This document shows, in pieces, positions 21,170 through 30,499 of a stretch of 64,000 nt of DNA. This stretch comes from Clostridiales bacterium. Its GTDB lineage: Bacteria > Bacillota > Clostridia > Lachnospirales > CAG-274. The number at the start of each line of letters is the position of its first letter. Positions within the stretch are counted from its first letter, which is position 1. Position numbers and translations under genes: made by a program. Below the pieces are notes generated by a model. The model was not told the DNA's origin and did no database searches. It saw nothing but the letters and a program-made list of their open reading frames with translations. The stretch lies in assembly GCA_018371275.1 (NCBI GenBank), contig JAHALF010000006.1:46114-110113 (forward strand), in the 5' to 3' direction.

Positions 21170-22660
21170 CTAATTTTGTTCAGCTACATTCTTAAGCTCT
21201 GACAATGTATATGTTTTATAAATAGATTTTGAACCATTTGGAGCTGTTTCATACATTATAGCAATATCTTTATTTGGTAACTCAGTTAAACAAGAATATT
21301 GAAACTCACCATCATTAACTGTTTTTTTGTATTTCCAATCTACATTATATCTTGTTTTTCCATTACTATCCTTATATTCATCTATTAATCCAATTCTTAT
21401 TACACCATTATTTCTGTTTGGACCTTCTGGGCTAGATAATATAATAGCATCTTTATCATCTATTTTTTCACTATAATTTATTACTGATATCATACAACCA
21501 TAACCACTGTGACCATATGGTAAATTTTTATCTTCTTTTAAAGGCTCAAATGTTACACCTCCATCAAAACTATCTGCATAACCTATATAACCTGAACTTC
21601 CTCTTGCATATACCCTAACAGTACCATCTGGCAACTGTATAAGTTGTGATTCACTAGCTTTACCTGGGCTATCTTCTTCACTTAATGTAACTCTATTGCC
21701 TCTATTCCAAGTTTCTCCATTATCATCACTATATATAACAGAGCATCTTTCACCATCTTCACTATCATATATAGGTATTAAAATTCTACCTTTATATTTT
21801 CCTTCTGTTATAGTAAGACCTCTTCCAGGACCTGTTCCCATAAATCTCTCATTTTCTCTTTTTAAGTAATTTAAACATACTGGTTCTGACCAAGTTTTTC
21901 CACCATCATTACTTGTTATAGTCCACATATAAGATGTTGAAAAAACTTTAAAAACAGAATTTTCATAAAAAATATTCATAGGTACTTCTTTATTAGTAAA
22001 ACTACCATCTGCATTTTTTTGTCTAACTTTTAATGGTTCCTTATTTCTATATAAATTAAAATAACCATCAACAGAATATCCTGTATCATTTCCATTGTCA
22101 TCAAAAATTATATTATCTTTTATATAGTAATTAAAATTTTTAAAGTTAGTTGTATCCTTATCTCTTGTTAATACTAAATATTTTTCTCCGTCAATAGTTT
22201 TATATCCTGTTCCTGCTTTTGCATTAGGATAACCATATCCAGACGGAAATACATCTACTGTTAAATGAATTTTATTATCTAATCCTTGCACAATATTAGT
22301 ATCTATAAATGATGCACTATTACTAGCTCTTCCACTTTTATTAGAATAATCACCAAAATAATAAGGGAAAGATGCCAAAGACCAATTATTATCTTTTAAA
22401 GTCATTAAAGCTATATCAATATTGTTAGGAGAATCTGCCTCCGAACCAAATCTAGCATCTATTGTTGAAAAAACTGTACCATCTGATAGTGTATACATAG
22501 CTGGTATCCTATGATACTTAGAACCTGTAGAAACTTCATTAAAAATTTGTATTCCCGAATTATCTTTTGTGTCTAATACATTATTTGCAAACGCAACACT
22601 TGAAAAAATATTAGAAACAAATATTGAACTTAAAAATAATACTAAAATCTTTCTCTTCAT
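21170..22660 (-). CDS. Secreted exo-alpha-sialidase (GH33-type)
   Basis: Cleaves terminal sialic acid from host glycans outside the cell. I use the ATG at 22660 (MKRKILVLFLSS), about ten bases after AGGAG; another ATG at 22669 is too close to that RBS. Of 496 residues, about 1-26 are a signal peptide (cut after VAFA). The R-I-P motif is seen as YHRIPAMYTLSDGTVFSTID, with the catalytic Arg. Asp-boxes are SNDGGKTW and SDDNGETW plus a degenerate SFDGGVTF, showing the six-bladed propeller. There is no carbohydrate-binding module and no sorting signal, so it is probably released. It sits in the nan operon downstream of the mutarotase. Confidence 0.93.
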   Translation of the reverse strand: MKRKILVLFLSSIFVSNIFSSVAFANNVLDTKDNSGIQIFNEVSTGSKYHRIPAMYTLSDGTVFSTIDARFGSEADSPNNIDIALMTLKDNNWSLASFPYYFGDYSNKSGRASNSASFIDTNIVQGLDNKIHLTVDVFPSGYGYPNAKAGTGYKTIDGEKYLVLTRDKDTTNFKNFNYYIKDNIIFDDNGNDTGYSVDGYFNLYRNKEPLKVRQKNADGSFTNKEVPMNIFYENSVFKVFSTSYMWTITSNDGGKTWSEPVCLNYLKRENERFMGTGPGRGLTITEGKYKGRILIPIYDSEDGERCSVIYSDDNGETWNRGNRVTLSEEDSPGKASESQLIQLPDGTVRVYARGSSGYIGYADSFDGGVTFEPLKEDKNLPYGHSGYGCMISVINYSEKIDDKDAIILSSPEGPNRNNGVIRIGLIDEYKDSNGKTRYNVDWKYKKTVNDGEFQYSCLTELPNKDIAIMYETAPNGSKSIYKTYTLSELKNVAEQN

Positions 22661-22686
22661 AATATACATTCTCCTATAATAAATTA

Positions 22687-23832
22687 TTAATTAATATTAC
22701 CTACATAAATACTATTAGTTCTAACTCCAGGTTTAATCTCCCCATTAATTGAAATAATTGTATCATTAAGCTGTACTAATCCAGCACCACAAGGGGCATC
22801 AAAAGGGATCTTTCCTATACTTCTCCAGCTATTACTATTAGAATTATATATTAATATTTCCTTATTCCAATTATACTCATACGGGTCCAATTTGAAATAC
22901 ACATTTCTAAAATCCTCTAACTCTTTACCTTTTAGTGTATTCAAATTTTTAACTGCATTATCATAAATAGTCTTATCAAAACCACCTATAACTAACATTT
23001 CTTCATTATTTAATTTTATAGAACTAGCTCCGTATAATGATATTTCTTTATCATCAATAGAAACTGGAGCAACTTTTTCCCAACTATTTTTGATAATATC
23101 ATATTTATATCCATCCGTAAATATAGTGTCTCCACCACCACTAAATAAATATATATTATCATCTAACACCTGTGCAACTGCCTGATTTCTGACAGAATTA
23201 TCATTTATAGTATTTAATTCTTTTACAAAATTATCTTCTAAATCATATGCTATAAACCTATTGCTAGGCTTTCCATCTTGTTTTCCAAATCCAACATATA
23301 AAATATTATTATTTTCAACTGCTACACCATCACTTATAGTAAATGGTAATTCACCAACTTTTTTATATTCTATTTTGCCATTATTTTGTGTAAATAACGT
23401 TATATCATTAGCATTATCTACATTTGTACTACCACCTATATAATAAACCCCTTTATCTGTAGTAACTGAACTTCCATATGCTATCTCAAATGGTAATTGT
23501 TGATGATCTATAACTTGCAAATTATTATTATCATCTTTTTTTAATAAATATATATCTGGATAAGTTTTTTTAGCTCCGCCTTCTAAAACGCTTTTTTCTG
23601 GGAAATTAGCCCCACCACCAACTATTATGTAATTATCTATTTTGCCATATAAAACACCTGCTGTACCAATATTTTTCTTATAACCCTTTTGTGCTGGCAA
23701 CTCTCCACCGTGTTGCCATAATATTTTATCAACTATTTTGTCTTTTTTTTCAACAGAATCAAAACCACTTAATGTTGTTATAAATAAACTAGCTATTAAA
23801 GTTACACCTAAAAATTTTTTTAATCTTTTCAT
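22687..23832 (-). CDS. nanM: Secreted N-acetylneuraminate mutarotase, NanM-like kelch protein
   Basis: Expected to speed alpha-to-beta conversion of free sialic acid. The 381 residues start with a basic, hydrophobic signal peptide (about 1-23). Kelch-type blades follow (YIIVGGGANFPEKS near 69, GVYYIGGSTNVDNAND near 128, IYLFSGGGDTIF near 228, EEMLVIGGFDKTIYDNA near 277). The opening LWQHGGELPAQKGY and GGGANFP fit the cyclically permuted mutarotase family TIGR03548/NanM. RBS AAGGAG precedes the ATG. In Gram-negative bacteria NanM is periplasmic; here it should act outside the membrane, next to the sialidase gene whose product it would use. Confidence 0.88.
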   Translation of the reverse strand: MKRLKKFLGVTLIASLFITTLSGFDSVEKKDKIVDKILWQHGGELPAQKGYKKNIGTAGVLYGKIDNYIIVGGGANFPEKSVLEGGAKKTYPDIYLLKKDDNNNLQVIDHQQLPFEIAYGSSVTTDKGVYYIGGSTNVDNANDITLFTQNNGKIEYKKVGELPFTISDGVAVENNNILYVGFGKQDGKPSNRFIAYDLEDNFVKELNTINDNSVRNQAVAQVLDDNIYLFSGGGDTIFTDGYKYDIIKNSWEKVAPVSIDDKEISLYGASSIKLNNEEMLVIGGFDKTIYDNAVKNLNTLKGKELEDFRNVYFKLDPYEYNWNKEILIYNSNSNSWRSIGKIPFDAPCGAGLVQLNDTIISINGEIKPGVRTNSIYVGNIN

Positions 23833-23891
23833 AATAGCATCTCCTTATAATACACTTATAATACATTTAAAGTTCTTTAATTTTAAACAAA

Positions 23892-24785
23892 TTATAGTAA
23901 ATTTTGTTTAGCTAAAAAATTATAGTATGCACCTAACATACCAGCATTATTTTCATATTTAGCAAAGGAAACTTTAGTGTTTTTTAATACTGGCTCTATT
24001 AAATAATTTTTTAAGCTATTTATTATTTTATCATATAAATAATCTTTTTGAGCCATTATACCTCCACCCAAAACTACTATTTCTGGATTTATAACATAAC
24101 ATATATTAGCTATACCATAAGCTAAATAGTTACAAAGCTTATCTATTTGTTCTATACAAATTTTATCCCCCTGTTTTGCTCTTTCAAAAATAATTTTTCC
24201 ATTAATATTATCTTTATCTACATTTAAAGCATCAGCCACATTTTTTACTAGTGCTGTTGTAGAAGCAATATTTTGAAATGTGTCATTAAACATATTTATA
24301 TATCCTACTTCACAACCACTATTAGAAAAACCATTTATAACTTTGTTATCTATAATAATACACCCACCTATGCCTGTGCCTATTGTAAGGCACAAGCTAG
24401 AATGTGTATTTTTTGAAGCTCCAACATAGTTTTCACAAAGCCCAGCACAGTTTACATCGTTTTCAACTTCACAAGGTATATTAAAGATTTTTTCAAAAGA
24501 TTTTTTATAGTTTATCCCTATATAATTTGGAATAGATTCATTAGCATATATAATTTCACCTGTTTTTGCATTTACCATACCTGCTGTTGATATACATATA
24601 CCTAATATATTTTTTTCTAAAATATATTTTTCACATATATTTTTTATTTTATTAAAAATATATTCTCCACCATTAAATGCTTCTGTTTCTATTTCATTTT
24701 TTTCTAAAATATTACCATCTTCATCTATGATACCATATTTTATCATAGTACCACCTATATCTATTGATATATACTGCTTAATCAT
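23892..24785 (-). CDS. nanK: N-acetylmannosamine kinase (ROK family)
   Basis: Phosphorylates ManNAc to ManNAc-6-P with ATP. The 297 residues begin ISIDIGGTMIKYGIIDEDG, the ATP-binding site, and carry CLTIGTGIGGCIII. The ROK zinc cluster (C-x-C-G-x-x-G-C-x-E) is absent: the corresponding part reads NSGCEVGYINMF, as in NanK-type enzymes without zinc. The start ATG overlaps the stop of the YhcH/NanQ gene by four bases, so the two are translationally coupled. Specificity for ManNAc is taken from context; another hexose substrate is possible. Confidence 0.88.
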   Translation of the reverse strand: MIKQYISIDIGGTMIKYGIIDEDGNILEKNEIETEAFNGGEYIFNKIKNICEKYILEKNILGICISTAGMVNAKTGEIIYANESIPNYIGINYKKSFEKIFNIPCEVENDVNCAGLCENYVGASKNTHSSLCLTIGTGIGGCIIIDNKVINGFSNSGCEVGYINMFNDTFQNIASTTALVKNVADALNVDKDNINGKIIFERAKQGDKICIEQIDKLCNYLAYGIANICYVINPEIVVLGGGIMAQKDYLYDKIINSLKNYLIEPVLKNTKVSFAKYENNAGMLGAYYNFLAKQNLL

Positions 24786-25231
24786 ATTTTCACCTTAAAT
24801 ATAGCTTTTTTTATTTTTTTACTACTAGAAACATTTACAGCTGTCATATGTGCATCATTTGGATAACATATTAAAAAATCTTCCTCTTGTAAAACAATAC
24901 TACTTTTTTTACCACCTTCAAGAGGTAAAAAATCTTCTTCTTCTACAAATTGTTTTTGCACCATATTATCTATAAAATTTACATTTATAATTTCTTCCCC
25001 ATCTAACATAAAATGTATATCTAAATAATTTTTATGTGCTTCCCAAAATCTTTTATTTTCTGTTGTTGTTTCATATTCTACTATATTAACAAATAAATCT
25101 TTACCACATATTTCATAGCTACCTTTTTCAAAACCTTTTAAATCATTTTCTTTTATATATTCAAAACATCTTTGTATATTTTGTGGTAAAAAGTTATACT
25201 CCAAAACATTTTTTATATTGCTATATATCAT
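24782..25231 (-). CDS. YhcH/YjgK/YiaL (NanQ-like) sugar anomerase
   Basis: A small cupin-like protein of 149 residues with the family features AHKNYLDIHFMLDGEE and DFLICYPNDAHMTAVN, in which the His and Glu residues could bind a metal. E. coli members of the nan regulon (YhcH, NanQ) act on cytoplasmic sialic acid anomers. Its place between the symporter and nanK supports this role. A G-rich RBS (GGGGGGA) lies before the ATG. Confidence 0.85.
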   Translation of the reverse strand: MIYSNIKNVLEYNFLPQNIQRCFEYIKENDLKGFEKGSYEICGKDLFVNIVEYETTTENKRFWEAHKNYLDIHFMLDGEEIINVNFIDNMVQKQFVEEEDFLPLEGGKKSSIVLQEEDFLICYPNDAHMTAVNVSSSKKIKKAIFKVKI

Positions 25232-25242
25232 AACTAATCCCC

Positions 25243-26739
25243 CTATTTATAATATATTGTAGCTCTTTCATCAAGTTCTTTATTTGGTTTAAACATACTA
25301 CTTGCAATAAGACCAACAATTAAAGAAACAATTATAGATATTATAGCATAAGACCAGCTAGAAATTGTTGGTACTTTATATTTAATAATTATTATAATTA
25401 TACTGGCAAATATAAAGCCTATAAATGTTCCTTTTGCATTAGCCTTTTTAGTAAATGCACCTAAAACAAATATTCCTACTAATACACCTAAAACAAGTCC
25501 CATAAAAGCATTAAATGTTTCATATGCAGATTTTATATCTCCATTAGCAAGAAGCATAGCTATACCTATTGTTGCAATACCTACACCAAGTGATATATAT
25601 TGTGCAAGTTTTGTTTGTTTGCTTTCATCTATATTTTTACTTATATATGGCTGTATATCTAAAGCCCAGCTTGTAGCAACAGAGTTTAGCCCTGTTGATA
25701 ATGTAGACTGACTAGCTGCATATATAGCTGCTAATAATATACCTGTTATACCAACTGGTAATTGTAAAGATATATAAGAAGCAAATATTTGGTCTTGTTT
25801 AGCAATAGATGGTAATGGATTTTGTGTGTAAAATACACTTAAACCTGTGCCTATTAAATAAAATACTGTTGCAATAAATAAAGATAATAAACAATTTGTA
25901 AGCATCATTTTATTTAATTTTTTAGTATCTGTTGTTGTTGTAAATCTTTGAACTATATCTTGACTTGATACATAAGATGCAAATGTATTAAACCCAGCAC
26001 CAACTAAAACTATAAATACACTTGTTTTAAATATATTAGGGTCAAATATAACTTCATTTTCTCCTAAAAATTTATGATTTTGTGTAAACTCTTTGAAAAT
26101 TGCACCTAGTCCACCATCAATACCATTAATAAGATATACTAATGCAAATACTACACCTACTATTAAAACAGCACCTTGTATAAAATCTGTCCATAATACA
26201 GATTTTAATCCGCCTGTATAAGAATATATAATAGCTATTATACCCATAACTACTATCAAAACATTCACGTTTACACCCATAAGACCAGATAATACAACAC
26301 AAGGTAAATACATTATTATAGACATACGTCCTATTTGATATATTATAAATGTTAACGCCCCTAATATTCTAAGACCTTTGCTACCAAACCTTATATCTAA
26401 ATAATGATAAGCTGTATCTATATCTAACCTACTATATATAGGTAAGAAAAATTTAATTGTAAGAGGAACAGCTATAATAACACCTAATTGAGCAAACCAT
26501 AAAAACCAAGTTCCTGCATAAGAGTTACCAGCTAAAGACAAGAAAGATATTGGGCTTAAAAGTGTTGCAAATATAGAAACACTTGTTACCCACCAAGGTA
26601 TTGTTCCATCGCCTTTGAAAAACTCTTTTCCCTTCATATCTTTTTTAGAAAAAAGTATCCCTACAACTAAAACTGCTAATAAATATACTATTAATATAAT
26701 TAAATCTATGGTTGTAAAACCTAAATCATTAGCTTTCAT
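25243..26739 (-). CDS. Sodium:solute symporter, probable sialic acid transporter
   Basis: Na+-coupled uptake of sialic acid across the cytoplasmic membrane. The 498 residues have about 13 helices of the SSS family. Family features are the N-terminal LVVGILFSKKDMKGKEFFKG, FKGDGTIPWWVTSVSIFATL, and YSYTGGLKSVLWTDFIQGAV. The substrate is inferred from position, directly after nanA and before the NanQ gene; SSS-type SiaT carriers do transport Neu5Ac. RBS AAAGGGGA precedes the ATG. Confidence 0.88.
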   Translation of the reverse strand: MKANDLGFTTIDLIILIVYLLAVLVVGILFSKKDMKGKEFFKGDGTIPWWVTSVSIFATLLSPISFLSLAGNSYAGTWFLWFAQLGVIIAVPLTIKFFLPIYSRLDIDTAYHYLDIRFGSKGLRILGALTFIIYQIGRMSIIMYLPCVVLSGLMGVNVNVLIVVMGIIAIIYSYTGGLKSVLWTDFIQGAVLIVGVVFALVYLINGIDGGLGAIFKEFTQNHKFLGENEVIFDPNIFKTSVFIVLVGAGFNTFASYVSSQDIVQRFTTTTDTKKLNKMMLTNCLLSLFIATVFYLIGTGLSVFYTQNPLPSIAKQDQIFASYISLQLPVGITGILLAAIYAASQSTLSTGLNSVATSWALDIQPYISKNIDESKQTKLAQYISLGVGIATIGIAMLLANGDIKSAYETFNAFMGLVLGVLVGIFVLGAFTKKANAKGTFIGFIFASIIIIIIKYKVPTISSWSYAIISIIVSLIVGLIASSMFKPNKELDERATIYYK

Positions 26740-26833
26740 TTTTATCTTCCCCTTTAACTATATTATAAAATTATTTACAGGAGATAGTTTTACATTAAAT
26801 ATCCCCTGTATTTATAATTTTTTATACTATAAA

Positions 26834-27721
26834 CTAAATACTTTTTAAATATTTTTCATACATTTCTTTTGCCTTTTCTTTTTGACCCTCTGTTATAATA
26901 GACATAGGTTTTTTACAATAACCAGCATCTACTCCTTGTAACTGTAATAAATATTTAATTGTTTGATATAATCCATTTCCTAAAATGTCTGTTATTAAGT
27001 CATTTGTAATATTTTGTATTTTAAATGCTTCATCTATTTTGCCTTGCTGTGCTAATTCAAAAATTTGTCTAGCCCTTATACCATTTACATTAAATGTTGA
27101 ACCAATAGCCCCATCTACATTTAATACTGTTGCTGGTAACATCATTTCATCAAATCCTGCATAAATAAGATGATTTGGATATGCTTTTCTAAGTCTTTCT
27201 AATAGGTAAAAATCTGCTGCTGTAAATTTTACACCTATTATTTTTTCATTTTCAAATAATTCTCCAAATTGTTCTACACTAATATTAACACCTGTTAAAA
27301 ATGGTATAGAATATATTATAAGATAATTATCTACACTATTTATAATCGTATTATAGTAATCTTTAATCTCTTCAAAGCTAAATTTATAATAAAATGGTGT
27401 AACAGCAGATATAGCATCATATCCAAGCTCTGTTACATATTTTGCAAGTTCTATAGATTCGTGTATATTTAAAGAACCTACTTGGGCTATAAGCTTAATA
27501 TCATTTTTAGCCTCATCTTTTGCTATTTTAAATATTTTTTTCTTTTCTTCTGTCGATATTAAAAAATTTTCTCCTGTTGAACCACCAACATATAATCCGT
27601 CTACTTTCATTTTATCAATATTATGTCTTACAATTTGTCTTACACCATCTTCATTAATGTTCCCATTCTCATCAAAAGATGTTAATAATGCACTAAATAT
27701 ACCTTTTAAATCTTTTTTCAT
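26834..27721 (-). CDS. nanA: N-acetylneuraminate lyase NanA
   Basis: Splits Neu5Ac into ManNAc and pyruvate. A 295-residue TIM-barrel aldolase of the DHDPS family: GGSTGENFLISTEEK (binds the keto acid carboxylate), YSIPFLTGVNIS with the Tyr, and GVKFTAADFYLLERL with the Schiff-base Lys. The T-A-A sequence after that Lys is typical of NanA rather than DHDPS. RBS AAGGAG precedes the ATG. First gene of the operon, downstream of a promoter that overlaps an inverted repeat. Confidence 0.95.
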   Translation of the reverse strand: MKKDLKGIFSALLTSFDENGNINEDGVRQIVRHNIDKMKVDGLYVGGSTGENFLISTEEKKKIFKIAKDEAKNDIKLIAQVGSLNIHESIELAKYVTELGYDAISAVTPFYYKFSFEEIKDYYNTIINSVDNYLIIYSIPFLTGVNISVEQFGELFENEKIIGVKFTAADFYLLERLRKAYPNHLIYAGFDEMMLPATVLNVDGAIGSTFNVNGIRARQIFELAQQGKIDEAFKIQNITNDLITDILGNGLYQTIKYLLQLQGVDAGYCKKPMSIITEGQKEKAKEMYEKYLKSI

Positions 27722-27753
27722 TTTTAATACTCCTTTTCTTATATAAAAATAAC

Positions 27754-27808
27754 ATTGACTAAAATAATTTATATTTATATTATATTTATGTAAATTATTT
27801 TAATCAAT
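27754..27808. promoter_or_regulatory. Inverted repeat, probable operator of the nan operon
   Basis: 18-base arms differing at one position (ATTGACTAAAATAATTTA at 27754-27771; complement of ATTGATTAAAATAATTTA at 27791-27808), spaced by 19 bases. One arm covers the -35 box of the nanA promoter. A binding site for the divergent RpiR-type regulator is likely. Confidence 0.65.
27779..27807 (-). promoter_or_regulatory. SigA-type promoter of the nan operon
   Basis: On the minus strand TTGATT (27807-27802), 17 bases, TATAAT (27784-27779), about 50 bases before the nanA start. Confidence 0.65.
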
Positions 27809-27852
27809 AGTAATTTTATTAAATATTTGATAATTTTTTTTATTATAATTGT

Positions 27853-27889
27853 ATATATGTAAATTATTTTCTTTTTTATTTACATATAT
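27853..27889. promoter_or_regulatory. Second inverted repeat in the nanA/rpiR spacer
   Basis: Perfect 12-base arms (ATATATGTAAAT at 27853-27864; complement at 27878-27889) with a 13-base spacer. The sequence ATGTAAATTATTTT at 27857-27870 also occurs at 27788-27801 in the first repeat, so both may bind the same protein. The rest of the 308-base spacer is AT-rich with no gene. Confidence 0.5.
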
Positions 27890-27963
27890 TTTAGTATATT
27901 TTATATAATATATCCTATTTATTTCCTTTTATTTTATTTATTTTGTTATATAACTCTATATTA

Positions 27964-27991
27964 TTGAATTATATATATATTATGGTATAAT
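27964..27991 (+). promoter_or_regulatory. Putative promoter of the RpiR-type regulator
   Basis: TTGAAT (27964-27969), 16 bases, TATAAT (27986-27991), 38 bases before the ATG at 28030. Confidence 0.55.
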
Positions 27992-28029
27992 ATAAAAATA
28001 TAAAATAACTTACAACTAAGGTGATATAA

Positions 28030-28842
28030 ATGAACATTTTAGAACTAATACAATTAAAATACCTTGAATTTTCCTTAAAAGAACAAAAAATAGCAAACTA
28101 TATTTTAGAAAATGGTAAATCTATAAAAAATATGAATATTACTGTTTTTGCTAAAAACTGCAATGTGTCTACTGCTACTGTTACTAGATTCTGCCAGAAA
28201 ATAGATTGTCAAAGCTTTGCTAATTTAAAAATTAAGCTTAGCTCCATAAATTTAAAATCATCTTCAACCAATACAAAAAATGACCCTCTATACAAAGTAC
28301 ATTCATTTTATAAAGATATTATAAATACAACTAAAAATATAGTTAATATAGATGACTTGAAAATTTTATATGATAAAATAAAAAATGCTAAAAGAATATA
28401 CATTTATGGACTTGGTAGCTCTGGATTAACTGGTACAGAATTTATGCTTAGACTTATAAGAATGGGCTTTCACTGTCAAGCTATTACAGATTCTCATCTT
28501 ATGCTTATAAATAGCTCTATATTAAAAGATGAGGATTTAGTTATAGCTATTTCTTGTTCTGGTGAAACTTTAGACGTTATAAATGCGGTTAAACTAGCAA
28601 AAAAAAATAAATGCTTTGTAGCATCTATTACTAGTTTTCCTACAAGCACCCTATCATTAAACTCTGACTTTTTTATTATTATACCTAACTCTAAACTACT
28701 AACAAAAAATTCCTTTATTAATTCACAGTTTTCCACAATATATATTATAGATGTGTTGACAACTATATTTTTAGAAGAAGAAGAAATGCGCAAAAAAATG
28801 AATATTACAATAAATACAATATTAAATAATCAAAAAAAATAA
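28030..28842 (+). CDS. RpiR-family transcriptional regulator of the nan cluster
   Basis: A 270-residue regulator with an N-terminal helix-turn-helix (about 1-77; CNVSTATVTRFCQKIDCQSF) and a C-terminal SIS sugar-phosphate-binding domain (about 110-235; IYIYGLGSSGLTGTEFMLRL, AISCSGETLDVINAVKLAKK). In clostridia and staphylococci RpiR-type NanR proteins sense ManNAc-6-P; the same is likely here from the divergent position. RBS AAGGTGA lies before the ATG. Confidence 0.9.
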   Translation: MNILELIQLKYLEFSLKEQKIANYILENGKSIKNMNITVFAKNCNVSTATVTRFCQKIDCQSFANLKIKLSSINLKSSSTNTKNDPLYKVHSFYKDIINTTKNIVNIDDLKILYDKIKNAKRIYIYGLGSSGLTGTEFMLRLIRMGFHCQAITDSHLMLINSSILKDEDLVIAISCSGETLDVINAVKLAKKNKCFVASITSFPTSTLSLNSDFFIIIPNSKLLTKNSFINSQFSTIYIIDVLTTIFLEEEEMRKKMNITINTILNNQKK

Positions 28843-28868
28843 GCTATTTATAATAGCTTATTTTTTTT
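28832..28868. terminator. Bidirectional terminator
   Basis: AATAAGCTATT (28838-28848) pairs with AATAGCTTATT (28852-28862), framed by an A run and a T run, between the regulator gene and the converging YitT gene. Confidence 0.85.
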
Positions 28869-28874
28869 GATTAT

Positions 28875-29747
28875 TTAATCTATCATACCTTTAAACCCCG
28901 TTCCTATTACTTCACTAACATTAGCAATAACAACAAAAGCTTTTCCATCAATATCTGCTACAACCTCTTTAAGCTCTGGTATTTGTTTCTGTTTTACAAT
29001 ACAAAATATAACATTCTTTTTATTTTTTGTATACATACCATGAGCATCTAAAGATGTTGCCCCTCTATCAATAATATTTAATATGCTATGACCTATCTCA
29101 TCAGACTTATCACTAATAATAAATACTGCTTTAGCAAAATCAAAACCATCTACAACTATACCTATAACTTTACTTACTATAAATACACTCATAACAGCAT
29201 ATAAAGTAGGTCTAACTCCAAAAACAATTATACCTGTAAATATTATTGTAGCATCTATACAAAGAAGTATTTTAGATATTTTAATATGTTTTAAAAATTT
29301 ATTAATTATAATAGCTAAAAGGTCTGTACCTCCTGTGCTACATCTGTTTTTTATAATAAGCCCTAACCCTATACCATCTATAACTGCTCCAAAAAGTGCA
29401 GCTAAAAATATATCCTCTGTAAATTCTGGTAAAAAGTCTGTAACAGCTAGTGTAAAAGATAAAAAGAATGTAGCAAAAAGGGTATTACCTAAAAATTTTA
29501 ATCCAAATATTTTATATGCTATTAAAAATAACGGTAAATTTATTAAAATATTACTAAGCCAAATAGGGAAAGGTATACCAAAAGATGTTTGAAATACACT
29601 ATCTAATATAATACCAAGACCTGTAACACCACCTAAAACAAATGTGTTAGGCTTTAAAAATATATTAATTGATATACCTAATAAAAAACACCCAACAATA
29701 ATATTTAGATATTTTATAAATGTTTTATTATTTAATATTTCTTTCAT
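28875..29747 (-). CDS. YitT family membrane protein (DUF161/DUF2179)
   Basis: A 290-residue membrane protein of unknown function. Residues about 10-195 hold five to six helices with NIFLKPNTFVLGGVTGLG and NRCSTGGTDLLAIII, typical of YitT/DUF161. The C-terminal cytoplasmic domain (about 205-285; DRGATSLDAHGMYTKNKKNV) is DUF2179. I use the ATG at 29747 next to AAAGGTGG; its 5' end overlaps the tagA-like gene by 20 bases, so it ends the wall-polysaccharide operon. Confidence 0.88.
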   Translation of the reverse strand: MKEILNNKTFIKYLNIIVGCFLLGISINIFLKPNTFVLGGVTGLGIILDSVFQTSFGIPFPIWLSNILINLPLFLIAYKIFGLKFLGNTLFATFFLSFTLAVTDFLPEFTEDIFLAALFGAVIDGIGLGLIIKNRCSTGGTDLLAIIINKFLKHIKISKILLCIDATIIFTGIIVFGVRPTLYAVMSVFIVSKVIGIVVDGFDFAKAVFIISDKSDEIGHSILNIIDRGATSLDAHGMYTKNKKNVIFCIVKQKQIPELKEVVADIDGKAFVVIANVSEVIGTGFKGMID

Positions 29748-30486
29748 TTTTACCACCTTTTATTTTATATTTTAAAACTTCTATAATAAACAAAGGTAGC
29801 TTTAACATTCTTTTAAACCTTGTAGGTTGTGTTATAAGCCTATAAAACCATTCTAAATTTAACTTTATAAAAATTTTAGGAGCTCTTTTTACATTACCAC
29901 TCATAACATCAAAGCTACCACCAACACCTATCATAACTTTAACATTAAGTCTATCTTTATTATTGTATATCCATTTTTCTTGTCTAGGAGAGCCAAGCCC
30001 AACTAACAATATATCTGGACTAAGCTCATTTATTTGGTCTACTATTATATTGTCCTCTTCATCTTTAAAATATCCATTATGAGTGCCAATTATTTTAAGT
30101 CCTCTATATTTTTTTGTCATCATTTCTTTAGCCATAACAACTGTTTCTTCACTAGCACCTAAAAAATATACTGTCTTATCTGTATTTTTTATATTTGAAA
30201 ATAAACTTTGCACTAAATCAAACCCAGCTACACGCTCTTTTATATTATAACCTAAAATTCTAGCTCCTATTACTACTCCTATGCCATCTGCTATATTTAG
30301 GTTACTTTTATTTAAAATATCCATAAACTCTTTATCGTTTATAGCATTCATAATAAACTCTGGATTTGGTGTAAAAATTATCTTTTTTTCATTATCTTCA
30401 AGATATAAAAGCACTAGCCCTAAAGCTTCATTTAAATTAACATTGTTTATAGGAACGCCTAATATGTTGCAAACTGTAAAAGACAT
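29728..30486 (-). CDS. WecG/TagA/CpsF-family glycosyltransferase
   Basis: A GT26 enzyme expected to transfer ManNAc or ManNAc-uronic acid from its UDP-sugar to a lipid-linked GlcNAc, an early step of wall polymer synthesis. The 252 residues show FTPNPEFIMNA, NIADGIGVVIGARILG (with the probable catalytic Asp), LVGLGSPRQEKWI and GVGGSFDVMSGNVKRAPK, all GT26 hallmarks. RBS AAGGAG precedes the ATG. Its downstream place beside csaB matches SLH-polymer loci. Sugar specificity is inferred. Confidence 0.92.
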   Translation of the reverse strand: MSFTVCNILGVPINNVNLNEALGLVLLYLEDNEKKIIFTPNPEFIMNAINDKEFMDILNKSNLNIADGIGVVIGARILGYNIKERVAGFDLVQSLFSNIKNTDKTVYFLGASEETVVMAKEMMTKKYRGLKIIGTHNGYFKDEEDNIIVDQINELSPDILLVGLGSPRQEKWIYNNKDRLNVKVMIGVGGSFDVMSGNVKRAPKIFIKLNLEWFYRLITQPTRFKRMLKLPLFIIEVLKYKIKGGKNERNIK

Positions 30487-30499
30487 ATAAAAACTCCTT

